In this document: positions 34,930-43,667 of the stretch, piece by piece
Numbering within the stretch: position 1 is the first letter of the stretch
Layout of the letters: the number at the start of each line of letters is the position of its first letter
DNA from: Bacteroidota bacterium
GTDB lineage: Bacteria; Bacteroidota; Bacteroidia; Bacteroidales; FEN-979
Assembly (NCBI GenBank): GCA_026391835.1
Contig: JAPLDF010000068.1
Location: forward strand, 124,001 to 188,000
Direction of reading: 5' to 3'
Length of the DNA: 64,000 nt
Translations under genes and position numbers: made by a program
Notes under the pieces: generated by a model
The model's input: only the letters and a program-made list of their open reading frames with translations
Told to the model about the DNA's origin: nothing
The model's database searches: none

Positions 34930-36660
34930 TTAACGAACAAGCGCCGCTTCATAACGTGAGGCGTTCCCCACTGCATCAGTCACCGTAAGTACGAACAGGT
35001 TTTTTCCCGGTTTCATGTTCTCATCGAAGGCATAGGTCAGCAGACGGTTTTTCTCATCGTAATCCATGAGGATCCATTTTCCGTTGAGGGTGCCGCGGTA
35101 GGTTTTGATCCCCGAAAGGTTGTCGGAAATCTTAACGAGGATGGAAGATTGCTTCTTCACCTTTTTATTCGGAAAAATATTGATCACCCTAATTACGGGA
35201 GGTTCGGTATCGACAGTTACCGTGTAATTTCCGAAATCGCGGATCTGGGCGGTGATCCAGCCATTTGCCCATGTTCCGCCCCTGCTTGTAAATTTATTTC
35301 CCGAAGTTACAGCCACAATTACAGCTTTTGGCTCCAGGTTTTTCGGCAGGTTATCCGTTTTGATTGACAGGGTGCAATATGTATGCAACGGTGTATATTG
35401 ATTATGAAGGTGATGAACGCCAGAATAAGAGCCAAATACAGGTGGCGTAACAGAGTACTCAAAGGGGAGGTCATCATAAACAGCCACGGCGGGAACCTCA
35501 AACTTCAGGTTGGACCGCTCGAAATGATTATCGGTTTTATACGAAAACAATTGATCGCCTGCATGGTCTGAAGGTTTTTGCCTGCCGCCGGTGTTCGCCT
35601 GGGGATGACTTCTGACATAAAACACAAGCGTGGCAGGGTTCCCGAACGCATCCTTTACAACATACTGTATTTTATGTGCTTTTGTATCTGTAAAATTAAC
35701 CACACCGTGGTTTTTCACATCGTTATAAACACTCAGCTTATTGTTGGGTGCCACATATGACCGCTGGATCTTGCGGCCGTTCTGTAAAAAAGCGGGATAA
35801 TCCATCAGGCTGTTCACATAGCGTGTTTCGGAAAAAGCGAACCGTTCGATGTTCTGTGAAAACACCTTCACCCCGTCAACGGTCAGGTCAATGGCGTGCA
35901 CCCCGGTTTTCAGTCCGCCTTCGGCATGATCGGAAGTTTCGATGCCAAAGATGATATTCCCCGAAACCTTCACCGTATCGGCCATCTTCAGCCTGAAGGT
36001 GCCTCCCGAGCCTGTTACCGGGATCAGCACCGCTTTATCAGAAAAATTAACCATTGCATTATCCCCGAACGGAAAAATCTTAATCCAGGTGATCATGGGA
36101 GGAATGCCATCGGCTTTCATGAAACCAAAATTAAGCGGATCAATGATCTCCTGGGTTTTGGCATCACGGATCTCAAAATGCACATGCGGGCCGCCTGACG
36201 CCCCGGAATTCCCGGAATAGGCAATCACGTCGCCCCTTTTAACCTTGAGTGTTCCTTCAGGGACCTCGACATCCATGGCAAAAGACTCCTTTTTCACCTG
36301 CTGTGCCTTCACCCAGCTGCCAATCGCACCGGCGTAATTCCTGAGATGCCCGTACAGGGAGGTATATCCATTGGTGTGGGTGACATACAATGCCTTACCG
36401 AATCCGCCGGGCGATACGTTCACCCTCGAAACATAGCCATCGGCGATGGCGTATACCGGTTTGCCCTGCACCCCTTCAGTACGTATATCGATTCCCGAAT
36501 GAAAATGATTCCTGCGGATCTCGCCAAAAGAACCTGCCAGTGAAACCGGGAAACTTACCGGCGACCGGAAATAGGTCTTCGGATATTGTTGCTGCGCCAT
36601 AGTCAATACGACAGGGAGAAACAGGAGCACGAAAAGAAACTGCAGGCGGGGTTTTATCAT
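34930..36660 (-). CDS. Exported M23 family metallopeptidase
   Basis: The 576-residue protein has a signal peptide (1-22), then a LytM/M23 domain (about 40-165) with all zinc ligands: H54 and D58 in HFHSGIDIR, and H159 and H161 in PHVHFEIRD. The enzymes cut peptide cross-links of peptidoglycan. The long C-terminal part (about 200-576) is beta-rich and probably binds the wall or partners. It starts 3 bp after the stop of the dipeptidyl peptidase III gene, so the two are probably co-transcribed. Confidence 0.92.
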   Translation of the reverse strand: MIKPRLQFLFVLLFLPVVLTMAQQQYPKTYFRSPVSFPVSLAGSFGEIRRNHFHSGIDIRTEGVQGKPVYAIADGYVSRVNVSPGGFGKALYVTHTNGYTSLYGHLRNYAGAIGSWVKAQQVKKESFAMDVEVPEGTLKVKRGDVIAYSGNSGASGGPHVHFEIRDAKTQEIIDPLNFGFMKADGIPPMITWIKIFPFGDNAMVNFSDKAVLIPVTGSGGTFRLKMADTVKVSGNIIFGIETSDHAEGGLKTGVHAIDLTVDGVKVFSQNIERFAFSETRYVNSLMDYPAFLQNGRKIQRSYVAPNNKLSVYNDVKNHGVVNFTDTKAHKIQYVVKDAFGNPATLVFYVRSHPQANTGGRQKPSDHAGDQLFSYKTDNHFERSNLKFEVPAVAVYDDLPFEYSVTPPVFGSYSGVHHLHNQYTPLHTYCTLSIKTDNLPKNLEPKAVIVAVTSGNKFTSRGGTWANGWITAQIRDFGNYTVTVDTEPPVIRVINIFPNKKVKKQSSILVKISDNLSGIKTYRGTLNGKWILMDYDEKNRLLTYAFDENMKPGKNLFVLTVTDAVGNASRYEAALVR

Positions 36661-36663
36661 GTG

Positions 36664-38724
36664 TTATCGAACGGGTAAAAATGAAAATTTCTTCGAGTAT
36701 GAAAGCATCTGGGCAGCAAAATCATCGGGGTAGGTGATTTTTACATCCGTTACGGTTTCGCCATTCCTGACAAGCGTGTATTCGGGATTGATAAACCCCG
36801 TATAGGGCGCAATGTTCAACTTTTTGTATCTCTCAAGTACTTCTTTGTGAAGTGCTGGGTCAACCTGGACTGCATAGGCCTCCACCAGCTCTTTCGCTGC
36901 ATTGTAATCGCCTTCGGACGTAATCCGCTGTACGATTTTCAGCAATTCTCCAAATTTCTCCCGCAATGCACGGTAGTCGTTGATCTTAAAATAGGTCTTC
37001 CCGTCGCGGGTGATCATTTCGATGGTCTTGTCATCCAGGCCTTTTTCATATACCCAATGGGCGATCAGGGCCCGGTCGCGCATGTGCGACTCCTCAATGG
37101 TCTTCCCGGGATGGATCCGCACCAGCTGGGTCATCAAGCCGTTGCGGATATAACTGTCGTATTCGGCTTTGGCCACTTCGTCGTTCGGGACCAACCCGAA
37201 TTTTTCAAGAACAGGATCCTTGATAAAATAGAGCGCAAACAGGTCGGCCCGTGCCTCTTCGATGGTGGAGTGATAATTTTTCAGGGAATCGGGTCCCACC
37301 CCTTTTTTCAGTTGCCCGGAACCATGCCCGAGGCATTCGTGCAGGTCGGTTGTGAGGTTCCCGGCCAGGTGGCCGTATTCGCCGGCCCGGTCGATCTCCT
37401 CCTTTGAAAATGCAAACTCATCCAGGAACCCGTTGCCTTTGGCCGCCTGGTCGTATGCATTGGTGATATTGTCCATGGTCACCGATTTTGAACCGTACTC
37501 CTTCCTGATCCAGTTCGCATTCGGAAGGTTGATCCCGATCGGGGTGGTGGGATCGCTTTCGCCGCCAAGTTGCGCCACAGTAATGACCTTGGCAGTGACC
37601 CCTTTGACTTTCTTCTTTTTAAATTCGGGGGATACCGGCGAAATGTCTTCAAAATATTGTGCATTCCTGCTCAGGATTTCGGTACGCTTCGTCGCCTCGA
37701 CGTCCTTGAAATTCACGATCGATTCCCATGAACCCTTCATGGCCATGGGATCGCCGTACACCTCAATAAATCCGTTTATAAAGTCAACAAGCGAATGCTG
37801 GTCTTTCACCCATGCGATGTTGTATTCATCCCAGGTTGCGAGGTCTCCTGAACGGTAATAGGCGACCAGTTTGTTCACCGCTTCGTTTTGCTCGGGGGTT
37901 TCGGTCACTGCCGAAGCTTTTTCAAGCCACATCACGATCTGTTCGATGCACCTGGTATACAATCCTCCGACTTTGTAGGTCTTCTCTACGATCTTCCCGT
38001 TTTCCTTCACCAGCTTGGAATTCAGTCCGAAAGAGACCAGGGTATCCTGTTTGTTCTTCCTGGCCTTTTTCTTCATGCCGGCGTAGAACGCCTCTGCCTC
38101 CTTCTGGTTCACCCCATCGTAAAAATTGGATGCTGAACTCAGCACAAGATCGTTTTTAGGATCGAGGCTCACTCTTTTTGGCGCCACAGCAGGGTCGAAC
38201 AGCAATGGTGATACCTCGGCAAGGAACTGTTCTTTGCCCTGCCCCTTCGCAAGCGGCAGTGATTCGGACCTGGTGTTTTTAACCAGTGTGGCAAAATATT
38301 CCTGTGAAAATTCCGGCAAAAACTTATCCGTGGAATAATGGTGATGAATTCCATTGCAAAACCACACCCGTTTGAGGTAAACAACGAAATTTTTGTAATC
38401 CCCGCTGTTCCTGTCGCCGGTATAATCGCGGTAGATGGCTTCCAGCGTGGTTCGGATGAGCAGGTTTGATTTGTAATTCTGATCATAGGTGATGTCCCTG
38501 CCGCAGAGCGCTGCCTGGCTCAGGTAATAGACCAGCTCCTTTTGCTTCAGCGAGAGCTCTTCAAATCCAGGAACCTGGTAACGCAGGATCTTCGAATCGG
38601 CAAACTGCTCTGTTAAATATTTAAAATCATCTTTTACATCCTTGTTCTTATCTTTCCCGCTTTGAGGAGAAGAGAATGCTGTGATTGCTATTGACATGAT
38701 CATAAGTGTGCTTAGTGTTCTCAT
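36664..38724 (-). CDS. Dipeptidyl peptidase III (M49 family), HECLGH type
   Basis: The 686-residue zinc peptidase removes dipeptides from N-termini of short peptides. The zinc motif is HECLGH (H462, E463, H467), the variant known from Bacteroides DPP III, and the second motif is EEARAD with E489/E490. Length fits the bacterial family. The N-terminus (MRTLSTLMIMSIAITAFSS) looks like a signal peptide, which points to a periplasmic enzyme rather than the cytosolic one of eukaryotes. The adjoining M23 peptidase gene suggests joint handling of wall or nutrient peptides. Confidence 0.93.
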   Translation of the reverse strand: MRTLSTLMIMSIAITAFSSPQSGKDKNKDVKDDFKYLTEQFADSKILRYQVPGFEELSLKQKELVYYLSQAALCGRDITYDQNYKSNLLIRTTLEAIYRDYTGDRNSGDYKNFVVYLKRVWFCNGIHHHYSTDKFLPEFSQEYFATLVKNTRSESLPLAKGQGKEQFLAEVSPLLFDPAVAPKRVSLDPKNDLVLSSASNFYDGVNQKEAEAFYAGMKKKARKNKQDTLVSFGLNSKLVKENGKIVEKTYKVGGLYTRCIEQIVMWLEKASAVTETPEQNEAVNKLVAYYRSGDLATWDEYNIAWVKDQHSLVDFINGFIEVYGDPMAMKGSWESIVNFKDVEATKRTEILSRNAQYFEDISPVSPEFKKKKVKGVTAKVITVAQLGGESDPTTPIGINLPNANWIRKEYGSKSVTMDNITNAYDQAAKGNGFLDEFAFSKEEIDRAGEYGHLAGNLTTDLHECLGHGSGQLKKGVGPDSLKNYHSTIEEARADLFALYFIKDPVLEKFGLVPNDEVAKAEYDSYIRNGLMTQLVRIHPGKTIEESHMRDRALIAHWVYEKGLDDKTIEMITRDGKTYFKINDYRALREKFGELLKIVQRITSEGDYNAAKELVEAYAVQVDPALHKEVLERYKKLNIAPYTGFINPEYTLVRNGETVTDVKITYPDDFAAQMLSYSKKFSFLPVR

Positions 38725-38821
38725 AAACTACATTATTAAGCTTTATTACGGTCAACCGGGGCCGGCTCAACCCTGAACATGTATTAACTGCCAGGCAGAC
38801 AAGTCGCCAAATCCGTAATTT

Positions 38822-39586
38822 TTAACTTTTAATTTTTAATTTTGTTTGCTCATCCAATATAATCCCCTCCTTATAAACCGGCACCACATGCGTCGAATCA
38901 ATATGGAAAGAGTATGGGATCACATCATCCAGCCCAAGCTTTTTGAGGCGATGGCGGTGGGCGGCTTTTTCAATATATCCCGGGATATCGGGCCGTGCCA
39001 GGCTCCACAGGTCAGTCGCGGCGGCCGCCGAATCGCAATGGGTTGCAAAGTGTTTTGATGCAAGCAACTGCTCAGCCAGTGCTCCTGCAAAGATGGTATC
39101 TTCAAGGCAAAATTTATTTTTCCAGCCTGAACAGAGGATGACCACATTTTTATCCTGGTCGATCAGCCAGCCTGTGAGGGCGGCGAGGTTGATAAAGGCC
39201 CCCATGGCGATCTTTTCTGCTTTCTTCGCAATGTCAAGTGCGCGGGTGCCATTGGTCGTGCAATAAACCAGGGTTTTCCCTTCAATGGCATCCCGGGTGA
39301 AGTTAAATGCAGAATTTCCGAAATCGGCAAAGTCGAGTTTTTTGCCATCCTGCTCCGATGCCACAAGAAACCCCTTCTCTTTCATGGCCTTCGCCTCCTC
39401 CAGCGTAGCAACGGGAATGATGCTGCTTATACCGTTTTCAAAGGCGGCACAAATGGAAGTCGTGGCACGGAGGATATCGACAAGCACCACGATGTAGCTT
39501 TCTTTTGTCTGGATCTCAGAGAAAAGTTTCGGAGAGAAGCATACTTCAACGGATCGGGGATTGACTGGCTGCGTTTCCATTTCCAT
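38822..39586 (-). CDS. ComB-like 2-phosphosulfolactate phosphatase
   Basis: The 254-residue protein matches the ComB family, which in methanogens removes phosphate from 2-phosphosulfolactate during coenzyme M synthesis. Family motifs are VLVDILRATTSICAAFENG, LVYCTTNGTRAL and the CSGWKNKFCLEDTIFAGAL segment. Bacteroidota do not make coenzyme M, and the other genes (comA, comC) are not in the window, so the substrate is uncertain. The ATG at 39586 overlaps the LRR gene's TGA by one base, so translation is probably coupled. Confidence 0.85.
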   Translation of the reverse strand: MEMETQPVNPRSVEVCFSPKLFSEIQTKESYIVVLVDILRATTSICAAFENGISSIIPVATLEEAKAMKEKGFLVASEQDGKKLDFADFGNSAFNFTRDAIEGKTLVYCTTNGTRALDIAKKAEKIAMGAFINLAALTGWLIDQDKNVVILCSGWKNKFCLEDTIFAGALAEQLLASKHFATHCDSAAAATDLWSLARPDIPGYIEKAAHRHRLKKLGLDDVIPYSFHIDSTHVVPVYKEGIILDEQTKLKIKS

Positions 39587-42180
39587 CAATAGAACACGAT
39601 TTCACAATTGGGATGCGCCATTTTCAGTTTTTCCACCCGCTTTGCCGAAACTTTGGTGTTGAACATCTTGACCGATTCCAGTTTGGTCATGCCGTCGAGT
39701 ACGTCAACATTGCCGACCCGTGTGTTATAGAACTCCATCACCTTCATGTTCACGAGTTTCTGCAGGTACTTCAGGTTCTTGACCTGGGTGCCGTTGAATT
39801 TCAGCACCTCCAGCTGCATCATGTTCTGTAATGCGTCAATGTCTTCAACCTGGGTATTGGAAAAATCGAGTTCCGTGAGGTTTGGGAGCCCTGTCACCGG
39901 TGTAAGATCGAGCACGGGATTTTTAGTGCAGCGGAGTACTTTCAATTTCGGCATCCGGGTAACGGGGTCCAGCTTTGAAACAGAGGTACCCGAAAACTGC
40001 AGCTCCGTTAAACGGGATAAATGCAGCAACGGGTTCAGGTCGGAAATCTGGAAATTTTCGGAAACGACGACTTTGGAAAGTCCTGCAACCTGCTGAAGCT
40101 GAATTTTATCAGGGGTTCCCTTTATGCCGACCTGGTCGAGAAGTACATCTTTCCATGGCTGGCTCAGTCCCTGCCACCATTCGGTATTTTCACCGGTCTG
40201 GAACACCAGCATGCAACCGGGGTTTTTACCGGCGAATTTATCAGCTTCCGGCACATCCAACGGGGTATTGTCGGCAAACACAAACTGTAGTTTTGTCAGC
40301 CCGTACAAGGGACTCAGGTCGGCCACCTGGGTATTGTCAACCGAAAGGGTTTCGAGGCCGGCAATACCCGAAAGCGGCTTCAGGTCGGCGACCTTTGTAT
40401 TCGATGCATTCAGGACTTTTAATTCGGTCAGGTCCTTCAACGGATCAAGCGATGTGATGCCGGTACTCTGGCACTGCAGGTTTCTCAGAAGGATCAGTTT
40501 ACTCAGCGGGGCAAGCGTGGTCATGGTCACCCGTCCAACGATGCTGATGCTATCGAGTAAAGCCAGCTGGTGAAGCTGCTCGGTATTTGGCTGGTTGTCA
40601 AATTTCAGGTAAAAATTGAACTGGTTCTGCCATTCCGGGGTCATCCCTTTCCACCATGCTGCCAGCTCCTTTGAGGCATAAACCAGCGAAGCTTCCGGGT
40701 GTTTCTTTATAAAGTTCAATGCCTCTTTTTGCGTGATGCCGGTGTTGTTGCAGTATACACGCTGCAGGGCGGTGAGGTTTTCAAGTGGCGCAAGACTCTT
40801 TATACCGGTACTGTCGCTCAACAGGATACGCAAGGTTACCAGGTTTTTCAGCGCATCCAGGTTATCGACCTGCGTTGAGGAGATGTTCAGCAATTCGAGG
40901 TTGACAAGGCTGGCCAACGGGCCAATATCCTTTACTGAGGTATGGCTGGCACGGAGATCCTTGATGGTGGTCATATCCGTGACGGCATCCAGGGTATTCA
41001 CCCTGGTTCCGCTGATGTCGAGCATATTGAGCGACTGGAAGACAGGAACCACTGACAAGTCGCTTACAGCCGTCCCCTTCATCCTCAGCTGGTTGATATG
41101 GATGCAATAGTGCAATGGCTCAAGGGTGGTAACTGCAGTGTTGGAGATGTCGAGGATTTCCATTTTGTTGAGGTTACGCATGGGCATGAGGTCGCTCACC
41201 CCTGTTCCCGAAATATTTACTTCCTTCAGGTCCGATAATTTGTTCAGCGGCTCCACGCTGACAATGGTTTTATTTCCGGAGAGATCAACGCGGCCGGCAT
41301 GAACAATCTGGTTGAGAAACTGGTAAAACTCCGAACCCATGATGGGCGTCTTTTGTCCGCCTACCATGGCAACTGAATCGTTGAAACTATCGATCGAAGC
41401 CATGGGCATGCTGCCTTCAAGTTTCATATCGGCGGCCAGAACCGCTTTCCAGTCCTGCGACAGGCCGTTCCACCAGTTGCGCATATCGTCTTTTTCGTTC
41501 AGCTTCGTCGTATAAACACTCACGATCTTCATTTGCTGCTTCACCGAATCAAAGTTCATTTCGATATACCGCACCTTGTTGGAATTTACCGAATCGCTGT
41601 TCAGTGTCAGGCCGCGGAGGTTGCGGTTGGCAGTCACCCGGAAATAGGTAAGTCCGTCCTGCCCCGCTTCCACGCTTACATCCTGCACGGAGTAGTTGAA
41701 TTTGGCGCTCTTGAAAAAGAAGCTTACATCGCTGAGGTAAGCGGGCATATCCTTATACAACGGAACCAGGCGGTTTTCATCCAGGTCGTCTTCGATCTGC
41801 ACCTCTTCATCCCAGCACCATTTCAGGTAGCTCTGCGAAAGGATGGTCTGCTTTTCGTTCACCGCATTGCGCGGATCAGCAAGAAAGTTGAGCGAACTCT
41901 CGAAGAATTTTACCAGCGGGGTCACCTGGAGTTTAAAGGTATCGATCTTGTTTGCCGCAATCATTCCCGCTTTTGATTTTACCTCAACGGTTTTCCCGTT
42001 GGGCCCGTTTTTTTTGGTGACGGTGGTTCCGGATTTTTTCTGAGTTCCGGTGCCGGTTTTTTTCTTAGCCTGGCCTGAAGTGGACGTTCCACTCTTTTTT
42101 GTCGTGGTTTTTGTCTGTGCCATGACAGGCAGGCCACTTATTATCAGAGACAGAAACAGAAGGAGATAAATCTTCTTCAT
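39586..42180 (-). CDS. Exported leucine-rich-repeat protein with three WW-x-GL modules
   Basis: The 864-residue protein has a signal peptide (1-21), a basic low-complexity linker (22-75, rich in K, T, S and G), an N-terminal domain of unknown type (about 80-230) and three blocks of short LRRs (about 300-490, 543-655 and 690-864; repeat consensus LxxLxxLxxSxTxVxDLxPL, 22-23 residues, SDS22/internalin-like). Each block is preceded by a short module with WW-N/K/Q-G-L/M-x-x-x-W (W236-W237, W509-W510, W668-W669). No sorting domain or membrane anchor is seen. It closes a leftward cluster of four exported proteins. The function is unknown. Confidence 0.8.
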   Translation of the reverse strand: MKKIYLLLFLSLIISGLPVMAQTKTTTKKSGTSTSGQAKKKTGTGTQKKSGTTVTKKNGPNGKTVEVKSKAGMIAANKIDTFKLQVTPLVKFFESSLNFLADPRNAVNEKQTILSQSYLKWCWDEEVQIEDDLDENRLVPLYKDMPAYLSDVSFFFKSAKFNYSVQDVSVEAGQDGLTYFRVTANRNLRGLTLNSDSVNSNKVRYIEMNFDSVKQQMKIVSVYTTKLNEKDDMRNWWNGLSQDWKAVLAADMKLEGSMPMASIDSFNDSVAMVGGQKTPIMGSEFYQFLNQIVHAGRVDLSGNKTIVSVEPLNKLSDLKEVNISGTGVSDLMPMRNLNKMEILDISNTAVTTLEPLHYCIHINQLRMKGTAVSDLSVVPVFQSLNMLDISGTRVNTLDAVTDMTTIKDLRASHTSVKDIGPLASLVNLELLNISSTQVDNLDALKNLVTLRILLSDSTGIKSLAPLENLTALQRVYCNNTGITQKEALNFIKKHPEASLVYASKELAAWWKGMTPEWQNQFNFYLKFDNQPNTEQLHQLALLDSISIVGRVTMTTLAPLSKLILLRNLQCQSTGITSLDPLKDLTELKVLNASNTKVADLKPLSGIAGLETLSVDNTQVADLSPLYGLTKLQFVFADNTPLDVPEADKFAGKNPGCMLVFQTGENTEWWQGLSQPWKDVLLDQVGIKGTPDKIQLQQVAGLSKVVVSENFQISDLNPLLHLSRLTELQFSGTSVSKLDPVTRMPKLKVLRCTKNPVLDLTPVTGLPNLTELDFSNTQVEDIDALQNMMQLEVLKFNGTQVKNLKYLQKLVNMKVMEFYNTRVGNVDVLDGMTKLESVKMFNTKVSAKRVEKLKMAHPNCEIVFY

Positions 42181-42186
42181 AGCAAT

Positions 42187-43020
42187 TTAATTTATATGTG
42201 TGTAGTTCCGCATCAAATCCCGTTTTTCCTTGTCGTTCACACGGAGTAAATTGGAGATAAGCCAGCCGGAATTCACATTGTTTCGGTTGAACCATGAGAG
42301 TTCAAAGTACCAGTTCTGAACCTGGAATACATGGAATTTGACATTGTTCACCTCCTGAAAGCTGAGATTTCCGTCTTTCATTTCCATCACGAACAGGGCG
42401 GTCATATCGGGCTGATATTCCTTCTCAAAATAATAATCGAGGTTTTCGGGTTCCCTGAATGCTTTATGCAGGTTCATGAAATCAAGTTCATGACTCATCG
42501 GGTGGATAAAGTATTTCAGGTTGGCAGAGTCGTTGAGATGTACGAACCAGGAATTAAAGCGGTCGAAGAATACATTTGAGATAACCCATTTGTAGCCGTC
42601 ATGCTGTTTTTCAATTTTCAGGTAAAGGATGAGGTTGACCTTCTCTTTCTTATACAAAAAGGAGGCTGCCACCTCGGCAAACCACCCTTTTGAATAAAAA
42701 TCAAGAAATGCCGGGTTCTTCTTGTTCAGCGCATCGTCGATAAAAACAAATTTGGCATCTGAACTGATCACCGGGCTCGAATTGTCAAACAGCATGTTCA
42801 TGTACTTCTTGCGCGATTTCAGGTCGCGGTATGCAGGGTTACCAGGATAATACCGCTTTCCCTGCACATCCTCCTCCCCGTTGAACCTCAGGAAAAACTG
42901 GTTTACCTGTTTGGTCTGCGCATAAAACACCGACTCATCCCCGGTCAACGAACCAATGGATCCCTGCGAAAAAGAGGCAACCGGCAGCCACAAGAGTATT
43001 ATCCATGTGAGTTTTCTCAT
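42187..43020 (-). CDS. Exported protein of unknown function (277 aa)
   Basis: After a signal peptide (1-19, ending ASFSQ) the protein has a mixed alpha/beta pattern: a helix (VNQFFLRFNGEE), a region with KKYMNMLFDNSSPVIS, and several strands (VNLILYLKIEKQ, YKWVISNVFFDRF, WYFELSWFNR). I do not recognise the family. The layout of an initial helix followed by curved strands resembles an NTF2-like fold, as in the neighbouring 192-residue protein, but this is only by eye. Its stop is 6 bp from the start of the LRR gene, so they are co-transcribed. Confidence 0.7.
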   Translation of the reverse strand: MRKLTWIILLWLPVASFSQGSIGSLTGDESVFYAQTKQVNQFFLRFNGEEDVQGKRYYPGNPAYRDLKSRKKYMNMLFDNSSPVISSDAKFVFIDDALNKKNPAFLDFYSKGWFAEVAASFLYKKEKVNLILYLKIEKQHDGYKWVISNVFFDRFNSWFVHLNDSANLKYFIHPMSHELDFMNLHKAFREPENLDYYFEKEYQPDMTALFVMEMKDGNLSFQEVNNVKFHVFQVQNWYFELSWFNRNNVNSGWLISNLLRVNDKEKRDLMRNYTHIN

Positions 43021-43083
43021 AGAACAGAATAAAAATTAAAAATTAAAAATCACCTTTCGTAATTCGTAATTTTTAATTCGTAA
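43021..43083. repeat. A+T-rich TTTTTAA/AATTCGT short repeats
   Basis: The gap holds AAAATTAAAAATTAAAAAT and then AATTCGTAATTTTTAATTCG, both with 7- to 8-bp periodicity. Similar TTTTTAA repeats occur at 13958-13980, 38817-38842 and 46000-46025, always directly before or after genes. Confidence 0.6.
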
Positions 43084-43662
43084 TTATTTGGAGGTTTCTT
43101 TAACGCGGATATCGCCCAGCATCACATCCCAGAACCCGATGAGGCGGCCACCGATCTGCGTCTCCTTGCGTTTGACATATACCGTGATGTCCTTCTTGGT
43201 TGTATCTTCATACACCAGCCCCTTTTCCTTGTCGTATGCCTGGAACCGCTGGTATACCGTGATCACGCCAACGTAGGTGCCATCGGGCTGCCTTACGAGG
43301 TCGCTCACATACTGGATCTTGTACCAGTCGATGGTCACCCTGTCGTAGTTGAGTTGCATCAGGCGGTCGAAATATTCCCGCACCTTGTAGTAGTTAACAT
43401 CCTGCTTGCCGAGGGATGAAACCCCGATCTCACTGTTTTCCATAAACAGTTCAGCGGCACGTTCAATCACGCGCTGGGCGTCAGACCACGGGGTCTTTTT
43501 GTCACCAATGATGCTGATGTATTTGCTGAGGTCGCGAACCTTTTCGAGGGCAAGGCTGTCAATGGCCTGTTTGCGCTGTGGCGAAAGGTTATCCTGTGCG
43601 GCAACCCGGTTCGACACCGCGATCAGGGAGGCCAATATGATGAATGAAAGAAGTTTTCTCAT
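43084..43662 (-). CDS. Exported protein of unknown function, possibly NTF2-like (192 aa)
   Basis: A signal peptide (1-22, ending VAAQ) precedes a 170-residue domain with a helix (ERAAELFMENSEIGVSS), a YYKVREYFDRLMQLNY segment and four predicted strands (VTIDWYKIQYVSDLV, TYVGVITVYQRFQAY, KDITVYVKRKE, GFWDVMLGDIRV). This order is that of NTF2/SnoaL-like domains. The family is not identified. The gene ends 63 bp before the 277-residue protein gene and starts 5 bp after the lipoprotein gene. Confidence 0.7.
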   Translation of the reverse strand: MRKLLSFIILASLIAVSNRVAAQDNLSPQRKQAIDSLALEKVRDLSKYISIIGDKKTPWSDAQRVIERAAELFMENSEIGVSSLGKQDVNYYKVREYFDRLMQLNYDRVTIDWYKIQYVSDLVRQPDGTYVGVITVYQRFQAYDKEKGLVYEDTTKKDITVYVKRKETQIGGRLIGFWDVMLGDIRVKETSK

Positions 43663-43667
43663 GGTTG

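Noticed and set aside
39586-42180. Internalin-like virulence protein
   Set aside because: The LRR consensus is similar, but no Gram-positive anchor or host-interaction domain is present and the organism is a Gram-negative Bacteroidota; only the repeat type is comparable.
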